A DNA stretch of 64,000 nt from JANNYA01 sp031422315 (GCA_031422315.1 JANOQN010000028.1:1-64000); one strand, 5' to 3'; shown: positions 46,669 through 56,059, numbered from the stretch's first letter. Notes: generated by a model not told the origin, from the sequence alone. Program-made: numbers and translations.

Positions 46669-47496
46669 TCAAGTCGCCTCAAACCCGGCCTGCAACCCAA
46701 TCAACTCCGAAGCCATGCCCCGTAGCGCGCGCAAATCACCCGCGTGCCTGCGCGAAAGCACCACGCAGGCAATACCGGCTTCAGTGCCATCAATTGACAT
46801 CGCCGACGCAAGGGTGCAGTTAGGTGCGTCTATTTCCAGCAAATGACCGCTGCTCAATTCGACTGTCGCCACCGCATGCTGGGTATCTGGCGCAAGTCCA
46901 CGGGCTTGATTCAGCGCACCCAGCCTGGTGTTAAAGCGCAGCCGCTTGTCTGCACCCAACCCCAAGTAAAACGCGCTGGCTGCGCCCGAGTCTTCTGTAC
47001 CCAAAATTGCCACAAATGGCCCATCGACAGTGAGCTTCGTTTGCGGCAAACGAAACGGCGGAACTGCGCGCTTTATTTGCGTTAAATAAAGCACCTCACC
47101 GGCTGGGCCTTGCACTTGCATGGCGCGAATCGCATCGCTGAAATCCAAATCTTTGGGCTCAGCAATAATCTTGAACGGGCCAGCTTGCAAGTTCGACGCT
47201 AGCGCATCGACATCGTGCACGGCCAGCTCCAACGCCATCCACCCGGCTTTGGTAAATGGCGCAGCCACGTTGGCATTCGCTGATTGCACTAGCAGCAGCC
47301 AAGGCGTTGCACCGGCAACGCCAAGCCACGCGCTTGCCGCTTCATCCATGCCGGTCAAACCAAGTTTGCGCGCGTAGTCACTATCAAGCGGCTCCTGCCG
47401 ATGGACCGTTTGATTCAAGTAATCAACATAGGCCGCACAGGCCTGTGCTAAATCCGGGCAAATAATGACAGCGTGATCAATGGCTTGCAGGCTCAT
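46669..47496 (-). CDS. VOC-superfamily (glyoxalase-like) protein
   Basis: 275 residues. The N-terminus (LQAIDHAVIICPDLAQACAA) and a second half that repeats the beta-alpha-beta-beta-beta pattern (VDGPFVAILGTEDSGAAS, ATVELSSGHLLEIDAP) fit the two-module glyoxalase-like fold. Substrate unknown. The His in IDHAVI and a Glu in LELAVH or LEIDA are candidate metal ligands. It is divergent from the M48 peptidase. Confidence 0.7.
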   Translation of the reverse strand: MSLQAIDHAVIICPDLAQACAAYVDYLNQTVHRQEPLDSDYARKLGLTGMDEAASAWLGVAGATPWLLLVQSANANVAAPFTKAGWMALELAVHDVDALASNLQAGPFKIIAEPKDLDFSDAIRAMQVQGPAGEVLYLTQIKRAVPPFRLPQTKLTVDGPFVAILGTEDSGAASAFYLGLGADKRLRFNTRLGALNQARGLAPDTQHAVATVELSSGHLLEIDAPNCTLASAMSIDGTEAGIACVVLSRRHAGDLRALRGMASELIGLQAGFEAT

Positions 47497-47597
47497 GGTT
47501 TAACCGGGTTGAAAAGTGTGGCGATCATAGCTGTCAATGCGGCTTATCGGTTAAGCTTTGCTATGCGCATTCGCATACTAGCCAAAGGCACAACTTC

Positions 47598-48488
47598 ATG
47601 CACAATCCGAACCAGCGCTATCAACAGCAAGGCCGCCGAGGCTCGGGATTTAACTGGTTGCGACTGGTACCGATTTTGTTTTTTGGCCTGTATGCCGCGT
47701 ATTACTATCTTAGCCATCGAGAAACCGTGCCGCTCACTGGGCGCAAGCAGCTGGTCGATTTATCGCGCGAGCAAGAAGCCGCGCTGGGCTATCAGTCTTA
47801 TCAGGAAATTCTAGCGAACGAGCGTGTTTTAACCACAGGCGATGCGCCCAAACAGGTGCGTGAGATCGCAGCTAGGCTGATTGCTGCGGTACGCAAATTG
47901 GATCCAAACGCTGATCCGGGTTTTGATTGGGAAGCGAACGTGATTGAATCCGATCAGGCCAACGCGTTCGCGCTGCCGGGCGGAAAAGTCGCGGTGTACA
48001 CCGGCATGTTCCCGATTGCCGCCAATGAAGATGGCTTGGCAGCGGTGATGGGCCATGAAATTGCGCATGCGATTGCCCGGCACGGCGCTGAGCGTATGGC
48101 CTATCAGAAATTGGTGCAGATCGGCTCGATGGCCGCTGGCGTATCCGTAGGTGATATGAGCCCAGCAGCGCGGCAAGCGGTAATGGGCGCGCTAGGCGCC
48201 GGTGCGAAATTTGGCGTGCTGCTGCCTTTTTCTAGAGATCACGAATCTGAAGCCGATGAGATGGGCCTGTATTTTGCCGCTGCAGCCTGTTTTGACCCGC
48301 GAGAAGCGCCTAAATTATGGGAGCGCATGGCGGCAAATTCGAGTCAAAGCGGTGGTCAGCGACCGGCGGAATTCGCTAGCACACATCCGAGCAATGAAAC
48401 CCGGATCCAAAAATTGAACGAACTAATGCCCAAAGCGTTGGAAATTTATCAAAAATATTGTGCTGGGCTACCCGCAGAACGTGGATAA
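47598..48488 (+). CDS. M48-family metalloprotease, single N-terminal membrane segment
   Basis: 296 residues. After a Gln/Arg-rich start is one membrane segment (LVPILFFGLYAAYYYLSH), then the peptidase with zinc site HEIAH in VMGHEIAHAIARHGAERM and the third ligand region ESEADEMGLYFAA. The shape fits LoiP/YcaL-type periplasmic envelope proteases, though this copy has a transmembrane anchor rather than a lipobox. Substrate unknown. Confidence 0.8.
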   Translation: MHNPNQRYQQQGRRGSGFNWLRLVPILFFGLYAAYYYLSHRETVPLTGRKQLVDLSREQEAALGYQSYQEILANERVLTTGDAPKQVREIAARLIAAVRKLDPNADPGFDWEANVIESDQANAFALPGGKVAVYTGMFPIAANEDGLAAVMGHEIAHAIARHGAERMAYQKLVQIGSMAAGVSVGDMSPAARQAVMGALGAGAKFGVLLPFSRDHESEADEMGLYFAAAACFDPREAPKLWERMAANSSQSGGQRPAEFASTHPSNETRIQKLNELMPKALEIYQKYCAGLPAERG

Positions 48489-48532
48489 ACAAGCGCGGGT
48501 TTTTGCACTAAGATGCGGATAGCAATGCTTTG

Positions 48533-48570
48533 CCAGTAACTTCAGCAGTAACTTCAGCCCTAACTTCAGT
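48533..48570 (+). repeat. Three tandem 12-base repeats
   Basis: AGTAACTTCAGC occurs twice, and a third degenerate unit reads CCTAACTTCAGT, just upstream of the gene at 48,591. Copy-number changes could alter spacing in the leader. Confidence 0.7.
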
Positions 48571-48590
48571 CACTACTAGGAATCCTGCTC

Positions 48591-49652
48591 ATGGCGGTTG
48601 ACCCCGGAATTTTAAGCAGCCTTTATCCGCTCGAATCACTACGGCCCGAGCATCTAGATGCATTAGCGCGTGAATCCGAGCTGGCAAGCTTGCCCGAGGG
48701 GAATGTGCTTTTTTCGGCGGGGGATACGGATGAGCTAACGCATTACATTATCACCGGCGATATTCGCGGTGACTATCCAGATGGCCGGGTAAAAACGCAA
48801 AGCGGAGGCACTCAGCTGCAAGGCCGATATGCGGTTGGTGACCTACAGCCTAGGCGTTTTACCGCCACGGTAACGTCGGCAAGCGCGCAAGTGGTATCGA
48901 TGGATCGGCGCTTTCTAGAGAAAGTTCTGGCCTGGGATCAGGTCGTGAAAAGCGGTGCAGTCAAACATTTTGATAAAAATCCAGAGGGCAATCGCTGGGT
49001 GTTTCGGCTTTTGCAGTCAAAAGCGCTGCGCAAATTACCGGTGGCCAATATTGAGCGGCTGTTTACCCGTTTTGAAGAGCTGAGCGTGACCAACGGGCAA
49101 ACCATCATCAAAGAAGGCGATGATGGCGATTACTTTTACGTGCTCAAAGAAGGCGCCGCTGCGGTCAGTCAAATGCTAGAGAATGGGCCGTCAGTGATTG
49201 CTTATTTGGTGCGCGGCGATAGCTTTGGTGAAGATGCACTGATATCCAATAATGTGCGTAACGCCACCATCACCATGATGAAAGATGGCAAGCTGATGCG
49301 GCTATCCAAGGCCAATTTTAGTGAGCTACTTAAGCAACCCGTGGTCGAATGGCTCAGCCCAGGCAAAGCCTCGATCGCGGTGCGCCAGGGTGCTGGAATT
49401 ATTGACGTGCGTTTGCAAGAAGAGTTCGAAGAGCGTGCCATAAAAGGCTCGCTCAATATTCCGTTGGTTCGCTTACGCGAGCAAATTTCTACGCTTGAAA
49501 AAGGCAAAAAATACGTGGTGTATTGCAACACCGGCGAACGCAGCGCGGCGGCGGCATTTATCCTCAACAAGCTTGGCTTTGAGGCCGCCGCGCTGCAAGG
49601 CGGTTTAAGCGCCATGCTCAAACAAGCCGAACAGCTTAAGAAATCAAGCTAA
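48591..49652 (+). CDS. Double cyclic-nucleotide-binding domain plus rhodanese
   Basis: 353 residues. Two cyclic-nucleotide-binding-type domains in tandem: first about 20-140, second about 150-260 with the phosphate-binding cassette region VRGDSFGEDALISNNVRNAT. A C-terminal rhodanese domain (about 265-350) has the active-site loop CNTGERSAAA and QGGLSAM. An AGGA ribosome site precedes ATG 48,591. The first domain lacks a typical cassette and may be degenerate. No DNA-binding domain is present, so it is probably a ligand-controlled sulfurtransferase or a scaffold. Confidence 0.8.
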   Translation: MAVDPGILSSLYPLESLRPEHLDALARESELASLPEGNVLFSAGDTDELTHYIITGDIRGDYPDGRVKTQSGGTQLQGRYAVGDLQPRRFTATVTSASAQVVSMDRRFLEKVLAWDQVVKSGAVKHFDKNPEGNRWVFRLLQSKALRKLPVANIERLFTRFEELSVTNGQTIIKEGDDGDYFYVLKEGAAAVSQMLENGPSVIAYLVRGDSFGEDALISNNVRNATITMMKDGKLMRLSKANFSELLKQPVVEWLSPGKASIAVRQGAGIIDVRLQEEFEERAIKGSLNIPLVRLREQISTLEKGKKYVVYCNTGERSAAAAFILNKLGFEAAALQGGLSAMLKQAEQLKKSS

Positions 49653-49680
49653 CTTAAGCGCAAGCAGGATCAATTTCACT

Positions 49681-50997
49681 ATGTGGCACTACCTTGATCA
49701 ACAGCGGCAAACTATCGGCCCGGTCGACGCCTCCCAAATCGCTGATTTGGTGCAGCGCGGCGTGCTTAACGGTGATTCGCACGTGTGGTACACGGGCTGG
49801 CCGAACTGGGCACCGATTTCTTTGGCGTGGCAATCGCTCGGGTTTGCCGCTGCGCCCGCCGCTGCGCGCGTCCCCAATCTTCCCAATAGCGGCGCAGCGG
49901 CTGGAAATGTTTCAGTGCTTGCGCCGGGGCAAAATCCGTGGAGCTTGGGTGGTTTTGCCAATAAAGTGACGGATTTGGTTGGGCTTGAGCGCATCGAAGG
50001 TTTTCGAATCGGCGAGATGATGTCGGCGGTTTTTAAGCGCTACGGCGATGAAACGATTGAGGCCTATTTTTCAGTCGGATTGAAGGAAACCACGCCGCCG
50101 CTTTCGCAAGTCACCACCAAATGGCCCAAGCCCTGGATGTTCGCGCGCACGCTAGCATTGGCACTATTTTTGTATTTTGGATTTTTGATTGCGGTAAATT
50201 ACATGAACGCGCCGATTGCGATTCCGGCATTGATTATCACTGGCAGCTTCGCAGTGCCGCTCGCCACCGTGGTGTTCTTTTTTGAGATGAATGCGCCACA
50301 AAATGTGTCGCTTTATCAGGTGTTAAAACTTGTGTTGATGGGCGGCGTGGTGTCGATATTATTCTCGTTGCTGCTGTTTAATTTGACCACGTTTGACGAC
50401 TGGCTAGGCCCGCCATCGGCTGGCTTGATCGAGGAGCTTGGCAAGCTTGCGGCGGTTATATTTTTGACCCGCAAACTCGAACCGCAGCGCTATCCGTACA
50501 TACTTAATGGCCTGCTGTTTGGCGCGGCGGTTGGCGCAGGGTTTGCCGCGTTTGAGTCGGCTGGCTATGCCTTTATGACAATGATGGAAGCGCAAAGCTC
50601 GGCCGCGGGCAATGAAAATATCTGGCTGCGCGGCGTGCTTGCGCCGTTCGGGCATGTGGTGTGGACGGCGATTGCAGCTGGCGCGGTGTGGTCGGTCAAG
50701 GGTGCGAACCCGGTCAGCTTTAAAATGCTGCTGGATAGGCGCGTGATCACTTTGCTGGGTGCCAGCATGCTGCTGCATTTTTGCTGGAATTTACCGATGA
50801 TTGGGCCATTTTTACTGAAATTTTGGCTGCTCGGTTTGATTGCCTGGATTTTAGTGTTCGCGTTGATTCAAAAAGGCCTACGGCAGCTCAAAGCCGCGCG
50901 TGAAGTCACGCACACCATGACACGCGGGCTATCGTTGGCCGAAGTACAGGCTGCGTTGAAAAATCGCGTCAATCAAATAGGCCGGAGCGGCCCGTGA
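49681..50997 (+). CDS. GYF-type domain plus PrsW-family membrane protease
   Basis: 438 residues. N-terminal GYF_2 domain (about 1-55; WHYLDQQRQTIGPVDASQI, VWYTGWPNW), a linker, and a multi-pass PrsW-type membrane protease with the EExxK-type motif IEELGK, FAAFESAGYAF, the histidine in FGHVVWTAIAAG and LLHFCWNLP. PrsW proteases cleave membrane proteins; the target here is unknown. It overlaps the glycosylase gene by four bases (GTGA). Confidence 0.8.
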   Translation: MWHYLDQQRQTIGPVDASQIADLVQRGVLNGDSHVWYTGWPNWAPISLAWQSLGFAAAPAAARVPNLPNSGAAAGNVSVLAPGQNPWSLGGFANKVTDLVGLERIEGFRIGEMMSAVFKRYGDETIEAYFSVGLKETTPPLSQVTTKWPKPWMFARTLALALFLYFGFLIAVNYMNAPIAIPALIITGSFAVPLATVVFFFEMNAPQNVSLYQVLKLVLMGGVVSILFSLLLFNLTTFDDWLGPPSAGLIEELGKLAAVIFLTRKLEPQRYPYILNGLLFGAAVGAGFAAFESAGYAFMTMMEAQSSAAGNENIWLRGVLAPFGHVVWTAIAAGAVWSVKGANPVSFKMLLDRRVITLLGASMLLHFCWNLPMIGPFLLKFWLLGLIAWILVFALIQKGLRQLKAAREVTHTMTRGLSLAEVQAALKNRVNQIGRSGP

Positions 50998-51659
50998 CGC
51001 AGGCGCGCATGGCGAAATTTGGTGAAGCGGATTTAGCCGCCATCGCTGAACTTGCGAAATCAGATAAGCGCTTGGGCCGCTGGATTCAAAAAATCGGCCC
51101 GCTCAAGCTGCCTAAACGGCAAAAATTTAGCCTGGTTGACGCACTAGCGCGCTCCATTTTGTATCAGCAGCTCAACGGCAAGGCTGCGGCAACCATTACC
51201 GAACGGCTTGCACATTTGGCTGGGGAACCTGAATTTAGTGCCGGCACGCTCGCCCGCTTGAGCGATGCCGAATTACGCGGCGTTGGCGTGTCAGGCAACA
51301 AAGCGAAAGCGCTCAAAAGCTTAGCTGAGCACGCATTAGGCGGATTGCTGCCAGACGCCCGCGCACTGGGAAAAATGCGCAATGAAGACATTATCGACGC
51401 AATAACACCGGTGCGCGGTATAGGCCGTTGGACGGTCGAAATGCTGCTGATTTTTCGCTTGGGGCGCGCTGACGTTTTGCCGGTCGACGATTTTGGCGTG
51501 CGGCGTGGCGCGCAAATTGCGCATGCCATGGAAGCCATGCCCAGCGCTAAAGAACTCAGCGCCATTGGCCTAAAAAAATGGCAGCCACATTTGAGCTTGG
51601 CCAGCCTGTATTGCTGGAAAATTGCCGATCTAGCCAAACTGCCTGCAGAGGTTGCCTAA
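50994..51659 (+). CDS. AlkA-like DNA-3-methyladenine glycosylase
   Basis: 221 residues with a GTG start at 50,994 overlapping the stop of the PrsW gene. HhH-GPD fold: ALARSILYQQLNGKAA in the N-terminal helices, the hairpin VRGIGRWTVEMLL and the catalytic Asp in LPVDDFGVRRG. It should remove alkylated bases (3-methyladenine type) from DNA. It lacks the N-terminal AlkA beta domain and is closer to the short bacterial form. Coupling to a membrane protease is unexpected. Confidence 0.85.
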   Translation: MTQARMAKFGEADLAAIAELAKSDKRLGRWIQKIGPLKLPKRQKFSLVDALARSILYQQLNGKAAATITERLAHLAGEPEFSAGTLARLSDAELRGVGVSGNKAKALKSLAEHALGGLLPDARALGKMRNEDIIDAITPVRGIGRWTVEMLLIFRLGRADVLPVDDFGVRRGAQIAHAMEAMPSAKELSAIGLKKWQPHLSLASLYCWKIADLAKLPAEVA

Positions 51660-51674
51660 CATGATTGAAATTTT

Positions 51675-52124
51675 ATGATGGAGAGCCTGCTTTCCTATTA
51701 CACGCTGGCGGCGATTGAAACGCTCAAATTGAGCGTCGATGTCATTCGACATTTACCGTCAGAGCAGCCCTGCCAAGCGCGCATCGAATTAAAATTCACC
51801 CCACAAATGCCAAACGATCCTTCCAAAACCCAAGGCCAGCTGCTGCAAGTTAGGCTTTCTGTGGTTGGCTTACCACAATCCGGCCGCGAAGATGAGCGCT
51901 TTTTCACCCTCGAGATTTTGATCAATGCACACTACCGCCCGCAGGGCACCGATCCTGGGTTTGACATCTTTAACCGCGCCCACACCAGCCTAACGCGCCA
52001 GCTCTTGCCGCTTTTGCAACGTCGCGCGGTAGCGCTGTTGATGGAAGTCGGGCTAAACCAAATCCACCTTCCGATGGATTTGGTGCATGCAGAGGCGGAG
52101 GTCAAACCGAGTGCTTATCACTGA
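51675..52124 (+). CDS. Conserved-looking protein of unknown function
   Basis: 149 residues, 15 bases after the glycosylase stop and in the same direction. Mixed alpha/beta with no signal or membrane segment (LLSYYTLAAIETLKLSVDVI; RQLLPLLQRRAVALLME). I do not recognise a family. It is probably part of the same transcript as the PrsW and glycosylase genes. Confidence 0.5.
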   Translation: MMESLLSYYTLAAIETLKLSVDVIRHLPSEQPCQARIELKFTPQMPNDPSKTQGQLLQVRLSVVGLPQSGREDERFFTLEILINAHYRPQGTDPGFDIFNRAHTSLTRQLLPLLQRRAVALLMEVGLNQIHLPMDLVHAEAEVKPSAYH

Positions 52125-52225
52125 GCACTTCGATCCATTATCGGCAATGCTTTAAGAGGCGGCAGCACGAAATCGTCATTCCCGAGAAGGCGGGAACTTT
52201 AAACAGGACCCTTAAATTAAACACG

Positions 52226-52514
52226 CTAGGTCTTCGCTTTGGCCGCCCAACTTGGCGGATGCAACAGCAAAGCAAATCGTACCGACCAGCGTGGCTCATC
52301 CCGCACATCTCGCCATAGTCGTATCAACTCAGTAAAGTGAACTGCTATCGGATTGCAGCTATTGATGGGATTGGTAATGCCAAACACCACCGATGCCCGC
52401 TCGGGCGCATAAGTACCAAATATTCGATCCCAAATCATTAGCACGGCGCCGTAGTTTTTATCTAAATATTGCGGCTGCGAACTGTGGTGTACTCGATGAT
52501 TGCTAGCAACCTAT
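52226..52514 (-). pseudogene. Remnant of a sterol desaturase / fatty acid hydroxylase
   Basis: The frame reads SNHRVHHSSQPQYLDKNYG and then VLMIWDRIFGTYAPERA, the conserved C-terminal histidine box and the strand after it in the fatty-acid-hydroxylase superfamily. The first ATG at 52,444 lies past the histidine box; homology extends to about 52,514, where a stop ends the frame. The other histidine boxes and the membrane segments are gone. The remaining sequence to 52,672 shows nothing recognisable. Confidence 0.75.
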
Positions 52515-52672
52515 GTAATCCGCCGCACAGGAAAGGGTAGCTCAATCAAGCAGCATGAAAGCACCACCTAGGGGATTGCTGATCGCCACGGGGGTGACCG
52601 AGTCTTGCGCGGAACTGGCGGAAAACTCAAAAAGGCATTGCTTCGAATGTTCCAGCCGCCAAGCTTCCTTTT

Positions 52673-53617
52673 TTACTCATACCCAAAATCATTCAAGGCG
52701 CGCTCGTCATCGCTCCAACCCGATTTCACTTTCACCCAGGTGGCGAGGAACACTTTGCCGCCAAACAAGCGCTCCATCGCTAAGCGCGCTTTGGTGCCGA
52801 TTTCTTTCAATCGCGCGCCGCCATCACCGATCACAATCGCGCGCTGGCCTTCGCGCTCAACCCAGATCACTGCTTCGACTCGCCGTAATTTGCCTTCGAT
52901 GGTGAAGCTATCAATCGTGACCGTGCTGGAATACGGCAGTTCTTCACCGAGCAAGCGAATCAGCTGTTCGCGAATGAACTCGGCGGCCAAAAAGCGCTCT
53001 GGCCGATCGGTCAATTCATCCGCTTCAAACTGCGCTTCGCCTAACGGTAAATTTGCAGCAAGCGCTTGTTTGAGTTGATCTAAACCGTTGCGCTTGGTGG
53101 CTGACACCAGTAGCGTGGCGTTGAATTTGGCGCGTGCTTGCATTTGCTCGACGAACGGCAGCAGCTCTTCTTTTTGCGGCAATAGATCGATTTTGTTGAT
53201 CACCAGCAGCAGCGGTTTTTTCGCCTTGACTAACTGCTCCAGCGCGTAGGCATCGTCCTCACCGAACTGATTGCCGGCGACGATAAACGCCAGCACGTCG
53301 ACATCGTTAATCGCCGCAGATGCGGTTCGATTCAAGCGGCGATTCAACGCACGCGGCGCATTTTGATGGATGCCGGGCGTGTCAACAAACACCAGCTGCG
53401 CGTAGTCTTCCGAGCAAATGCCCAAAATGCGGTGCCGCGTCGTTTGCGGCTTGCGCGCGGTGGCCACTAAATGCGCGCCAATCAAGGCATTGAGCAACGT
53501 GGATTTGCCGACGTTGGGGCGGCCAACTAGGGCTACCGTGCCACTTCGGAATGGCTCAACGGCGACATTTTGTTGGTCGGGTTTTGTTGGATCTAAATCA
53601 GTCGGCAGAGTGGTCAT
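52673..53617 (-). CDS. era: GTPase Era
   Basis: 314 residues from ATG 53,617 (MTTLPTDLD); the frame is open to 53,707 but the added residues are not conserved. GTPase motifs GRPNVGKST, T in the TTRH switch, DTPG, and NKID; C-terminal KH domain (ERLFGGKVFLATWVKVKSGW). Era binds 16S rRNA and serves 30S assembly and cell-cycle control. It is the last gene of the lepA-lepB-DUF4845-rnc-era cluster, separated from rnc by about 216 bases that hold a decayed CCCTCTCC-type repeat. Confidence 0.95.
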   Translation of the reverse strand: MTTLPTDLDPTKPDQQNVAVEPFRSGTVALVGRPNVGKSTLLNALIGAHLVATARKPQTTRHRILGICSEDYAQLVFVDTPGIHQNAPRALNRRLNRTASAAINDVDVLAFIVAGNQFGEDDAYALEQLVKAKKPLLLVINKIDLLPQKEELLPFVEQMQARAKFNATLLVSATKRNGLDQLKQALAANLPLGEAQFEADELTDRPERFLAAEFIREQLIRLLGEELPYSSTVTIDSFTIEGKLRRVEAVIWVEREGQRAIVIGDGGARLKEIGTKARLAMERLFGGKVFLATWVKVKSGWSDDERALNDFGYE

Positions 53618-53833
53618 AATCTTCAAGTGATGAGGTGAGCAGCAGTAGCGTGTCCGAAAAAACTTGACCACTACAGTAAGCGGTTCCCTCTCCACGCCAT
53701 TGAACATTTAAAGAATCAAAAGCGTGATGTGGGGAGAGAGTTAGGGTGAGGAGCAAGCCGGCAAATTATGTTTTGAGTTGCGATATTCTTTGTTTAATTT
53801 GATGTTACGGGCGTGGCGAGGAGAGGGAGCCGT

Positions 53834-54514
53834 TTAAGGCATAGGCTTCGCACAAAGAACCTGCATAAGCGATTCTGCAGCAGCTTGTTCGGCGCGCTTC
53901 AAGCTTACGCCATTGCCCTGTGCGCTGAAGCCTTCCACCACACAGCGCACTACAAATGAAGCGTCATGATCGGGCCCGCTTTGCGATACCAATACATATT
54001 CGGGTCGGGGTTTTCCGCGCGCTTGCAGCCATTCTTGCAGGGTTGATTTGCCATCTTTGGTGCTAAAGGCGCGTTCTGCATCCGCAAATCGTTTGCGTAG
54101 CATAGGTTCGACGAGTTTGCGCGCTGCGGCAAGCCCGCAATCGCGATAAATCGCCGCCACCAGCGCCTCAAACACGTCGGCCAAAATTGAATCACGCCGA
54201 AAGCCACCGCTCTTTAGCTCGCCAGTGCCCAGCACCAAATAATCACTGAGCTTGAGTTCGCGCGCGCAAGACGCCAGCGTGGCTTGATCCACCAATGCCG
54301 CGCGAATACGGCTTAACTCGCCTTCGTTAGCTTCTGGATAAGTGCTGCAAAGGCAGTCCGCACAAATAAAATCGACGATCGCATCGCCCAAAAACTCCAG
54401 CCTCTCGTAGTTATTTTTGCTAGCGCTTCGGTGCGTAAGCGCCAGCGTTAACAGCGCAGTGGAAGGCTGAGGGACGCCCAGCGCTGCCAGCTGCGCCAGC
54501 AGTTTATTAACCAC
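53834..54514 (-). CDS. rnc: Ribonuclease III
   Basis: 226 residues, normal for RNase III. Signature ERLEFLGDAIVDFI with the metal-binding Glu and Asp; a second Asp and Glu in DSILADVFEALVAAIYRD; C-terminal double-stranded RNA-binding domain (KSTLQEWLQARGKPRPEY). It processes rRNA precursors and double-stranded RNA. It overlaps the DUF4845 gene by 8 bases. Confidence 0.95.
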   Translation of the reverse strand: MVNKLLAQLAALGVPQPSTALLTLALTHRSASKNNYERLEFLGDAIVDFICADCLCSTYPEANEGELSRIRAALVDQATLASCARELKLSDYLVLGTGELKSGGFRRDSILADVFEALVAAIYRDCGLAAARKLVEPMLRKRFADAERAFSTKDGKSTLQEWLQARGKPRPEYVLVSQSGPDHDASFVVRCVVEGFSAQGNGVSLKRAEQAAAESLMQVLCAKPMP

Positions 54515-54881
54515 TTTTCAACTTGACAGAATGGCTAAACGACATCACGAAAAAGATGTTGTAAACGAACGGCGTTCGGTATTCATAGTTGATATTAAGC
54601 TCAGACTTTCGACGATCTAGCGTCAAGGACGGCCGCTGCGGCGTTTCCACGTAGCTAATATCGAATTTGCGCAGCAAATCTTGCCAGTGCATATCGACCG
54701 GGCGATTTGCACCACCTAGAACCAAGCCTTGGCCGTCCATAGCGGTTTTCACCGCATTAAATTCGGTGTAGGCCGGGAACAGCTTCGCCGCCATCAACAT
54801 AAAGAAGCCTAAAACAGCCGCCACGATGATAAAGCCCATTAAGGTGATGCCGCGTTGTTTTACAGGTAGATTTTTATTCAT
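54507..54881 (-). CDS. DUF4845 protein
   Basis: 124 residues, one N-terminal membrane segment (ITLMGFIIVAAVLGFFMLMA) after a positively charged start, then a periplasmic domain (LRKFDISYVETPQRPSLTL, LNINYEYRTPFVYNIFFVM). The family commonly sits between lepB and rnc in gamma- and betaproteobacteria, as here. Function unknown. Confidence 0.85.
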   Translation of the reverse strand: MNKNLPVKQRGITLMGFIIVAAVLGFFMLMAAKLFPAYTEFNAVKTAMDGQGLVLGGANRPVDMHWQDLLRKFDISYVETPQRPSLTLDRRKSELNINYEYRTPFVYNIFFVMSFSHSVKLKSG

Positions 54882-54940
54882 CGTGATGCTCCTTAGTGAT
54901 TTGCGGTCTGCTATTTATGATTGGGGTTTGGCGCTTTGGA

Positions 54941-55774
54941 CTACTTGATCTTCGTGCCTATTCTATTCCAAGCCACGATGCCATCGCGCTGTCTATCGAA
55001 ATGAAACCAAATAAAACTGGCGCGGCCGACTAAATTTTCCTCCGGCACAAAACCCCAATCCCGGCTGTCAGCGCTACCGTCGCGATTATCGCCGATCATA
55101 AAGTAATTTCCAGGCGGCACGGTCCATTCGCCATCCAATTGGCTATTTGGCCCGTTGAGAATTTGGTGCAGGCGATCCGGTAATTGCTCGCTCAACAAAT
55201 CCGTTCCTAGCTCAACTTTACTGGCGATATCGCCGACATAGCTGGAAATTTGCTTGCGTTCCATCGGCGCATCATTGATAAAAAGCTGATGATTTTCGTA
55301 GCGTATGCGATCACCCGGAATACCAATTAAGCGTTTGATGTAGTTTTTACCCTCTTCAGGGTCGAGCATATCGGCCGGCATGCGATCATTGTGCGGGCGG
55401 CGAAACACCACCACGTCACCACGCTCAGGCGAGCCGACCGCCAGAATTTTGGTATTTAGTACTGGTAGGCGCAAACCGTACGCGTATTTGTTGACGACCA
55501 GGAAATCGCCCACCAGCAGCGTCGGCACCATTGAGGGTGATGGAATTTGGAATGGCTCAAACCAAAAAGAGCGCACTACCAGCACCACCACTAACACCGG
55601 GAAGAAGGATTTTGCTTGCTCAGTTAACCATGGATCGCGCTGCGGCAGTGTGCCTTCAGCAAGCTGCTGATTCGCAGTTTTTCGGGCTTTGCTAAACAAC
55701 AATGCGTCGATCAGCCAAATAACGCCAGCAAGCGCAGTCAAGCCGGTGAGCAGCAGTGCAAAATCAAAATTCAT
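54941..55774 (-). CDS. lepB: Signal peptidase I
   Basis: 277 residues with two membrane segments near the N-terminus. The catalytic Ser is in FQIPSPSMVPTLLVGD (Ser81); the general-base Lys is in YIKRLIGIPGDRI; box E is MIGDNRDGSADSRDWGFVP. It cleaves signal peptides of exported preproteins, such as the several secreted products here. Confidence 0.95.
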   Translation of the reverse strand: MNFDFALLLTGLTALAGVIWLIDALLFSKARKTANQQLAEGTLPQRDPWLTEQAKSFFPVLVVVLVVRSFWFEPFQIPSPSMVPTLLVGDFLVVNKYAYGLRLPVLNTKILAVGSPERGDVVVFRRPHNDRMPADMLDPEEGKNYIKRLIGIPGDRIRYENHQLFINDAPMERKQISSYVGDIASKVELGTDLLSEQLPDRLHQILNGPNSQLDGEWTVPPGNYFMIGDNRDGSADSRDWGFVPEENLVGRASFIWFHFDRQRDGIVAWNRIGTKIK

Positions 55775-55861
55775 CGTGCTAAGTCCTTGGTTTTATTTAC
55801 TATTTTAAGAATGGTGCTTTTTAATTCAGAGGGCAAGTAACTGATCGAAACTTCCTGCTTA

Positions 55862-56015
55862 CCTCTCGTCGTCCCCGCGTAGGCGGGGACCCAGAAAAGG
55901 TGTCAGCGTTTTTATCCACTACTAAAGCGCCGTTGTCTGCGTATTTTTTACTGGTGCAATATGATCGGATAGTTTGGTGAGCCTGGATTCCCGCCTGCGC
56001 GGGAATGACGATGAG
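55862..56015. repeat. Inverted pair of REP-type hairpins between lepB and lepA
   Basis: CGTCGTCCCCGCGTAGGCGG...ACCCAG at 55,868-55,895 and its inverted partner CTGGATTCCCGCCTGCGCGG...ATGACG at about 55,983-56,011. Each folds alone, and the pair forms a BIME-like unit. A single decayed relative (CGTCATTCCCGAGAAGGCGG) lies at about 52,173-52,195. No gene in the gap. Confidence 0.75.
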
Positions 56016-56059
56016 GAAGCTAATCGCTCACCCGCTTATAGCAACGCAACTCGACAAAA

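Noticed and set aside
53683..53833. Small gene or RNA between rnc and era
   Set aside because: Only a decayed CCCTCTCC/GGGGAGAG repeat is visible; no conserved fold or ORF.
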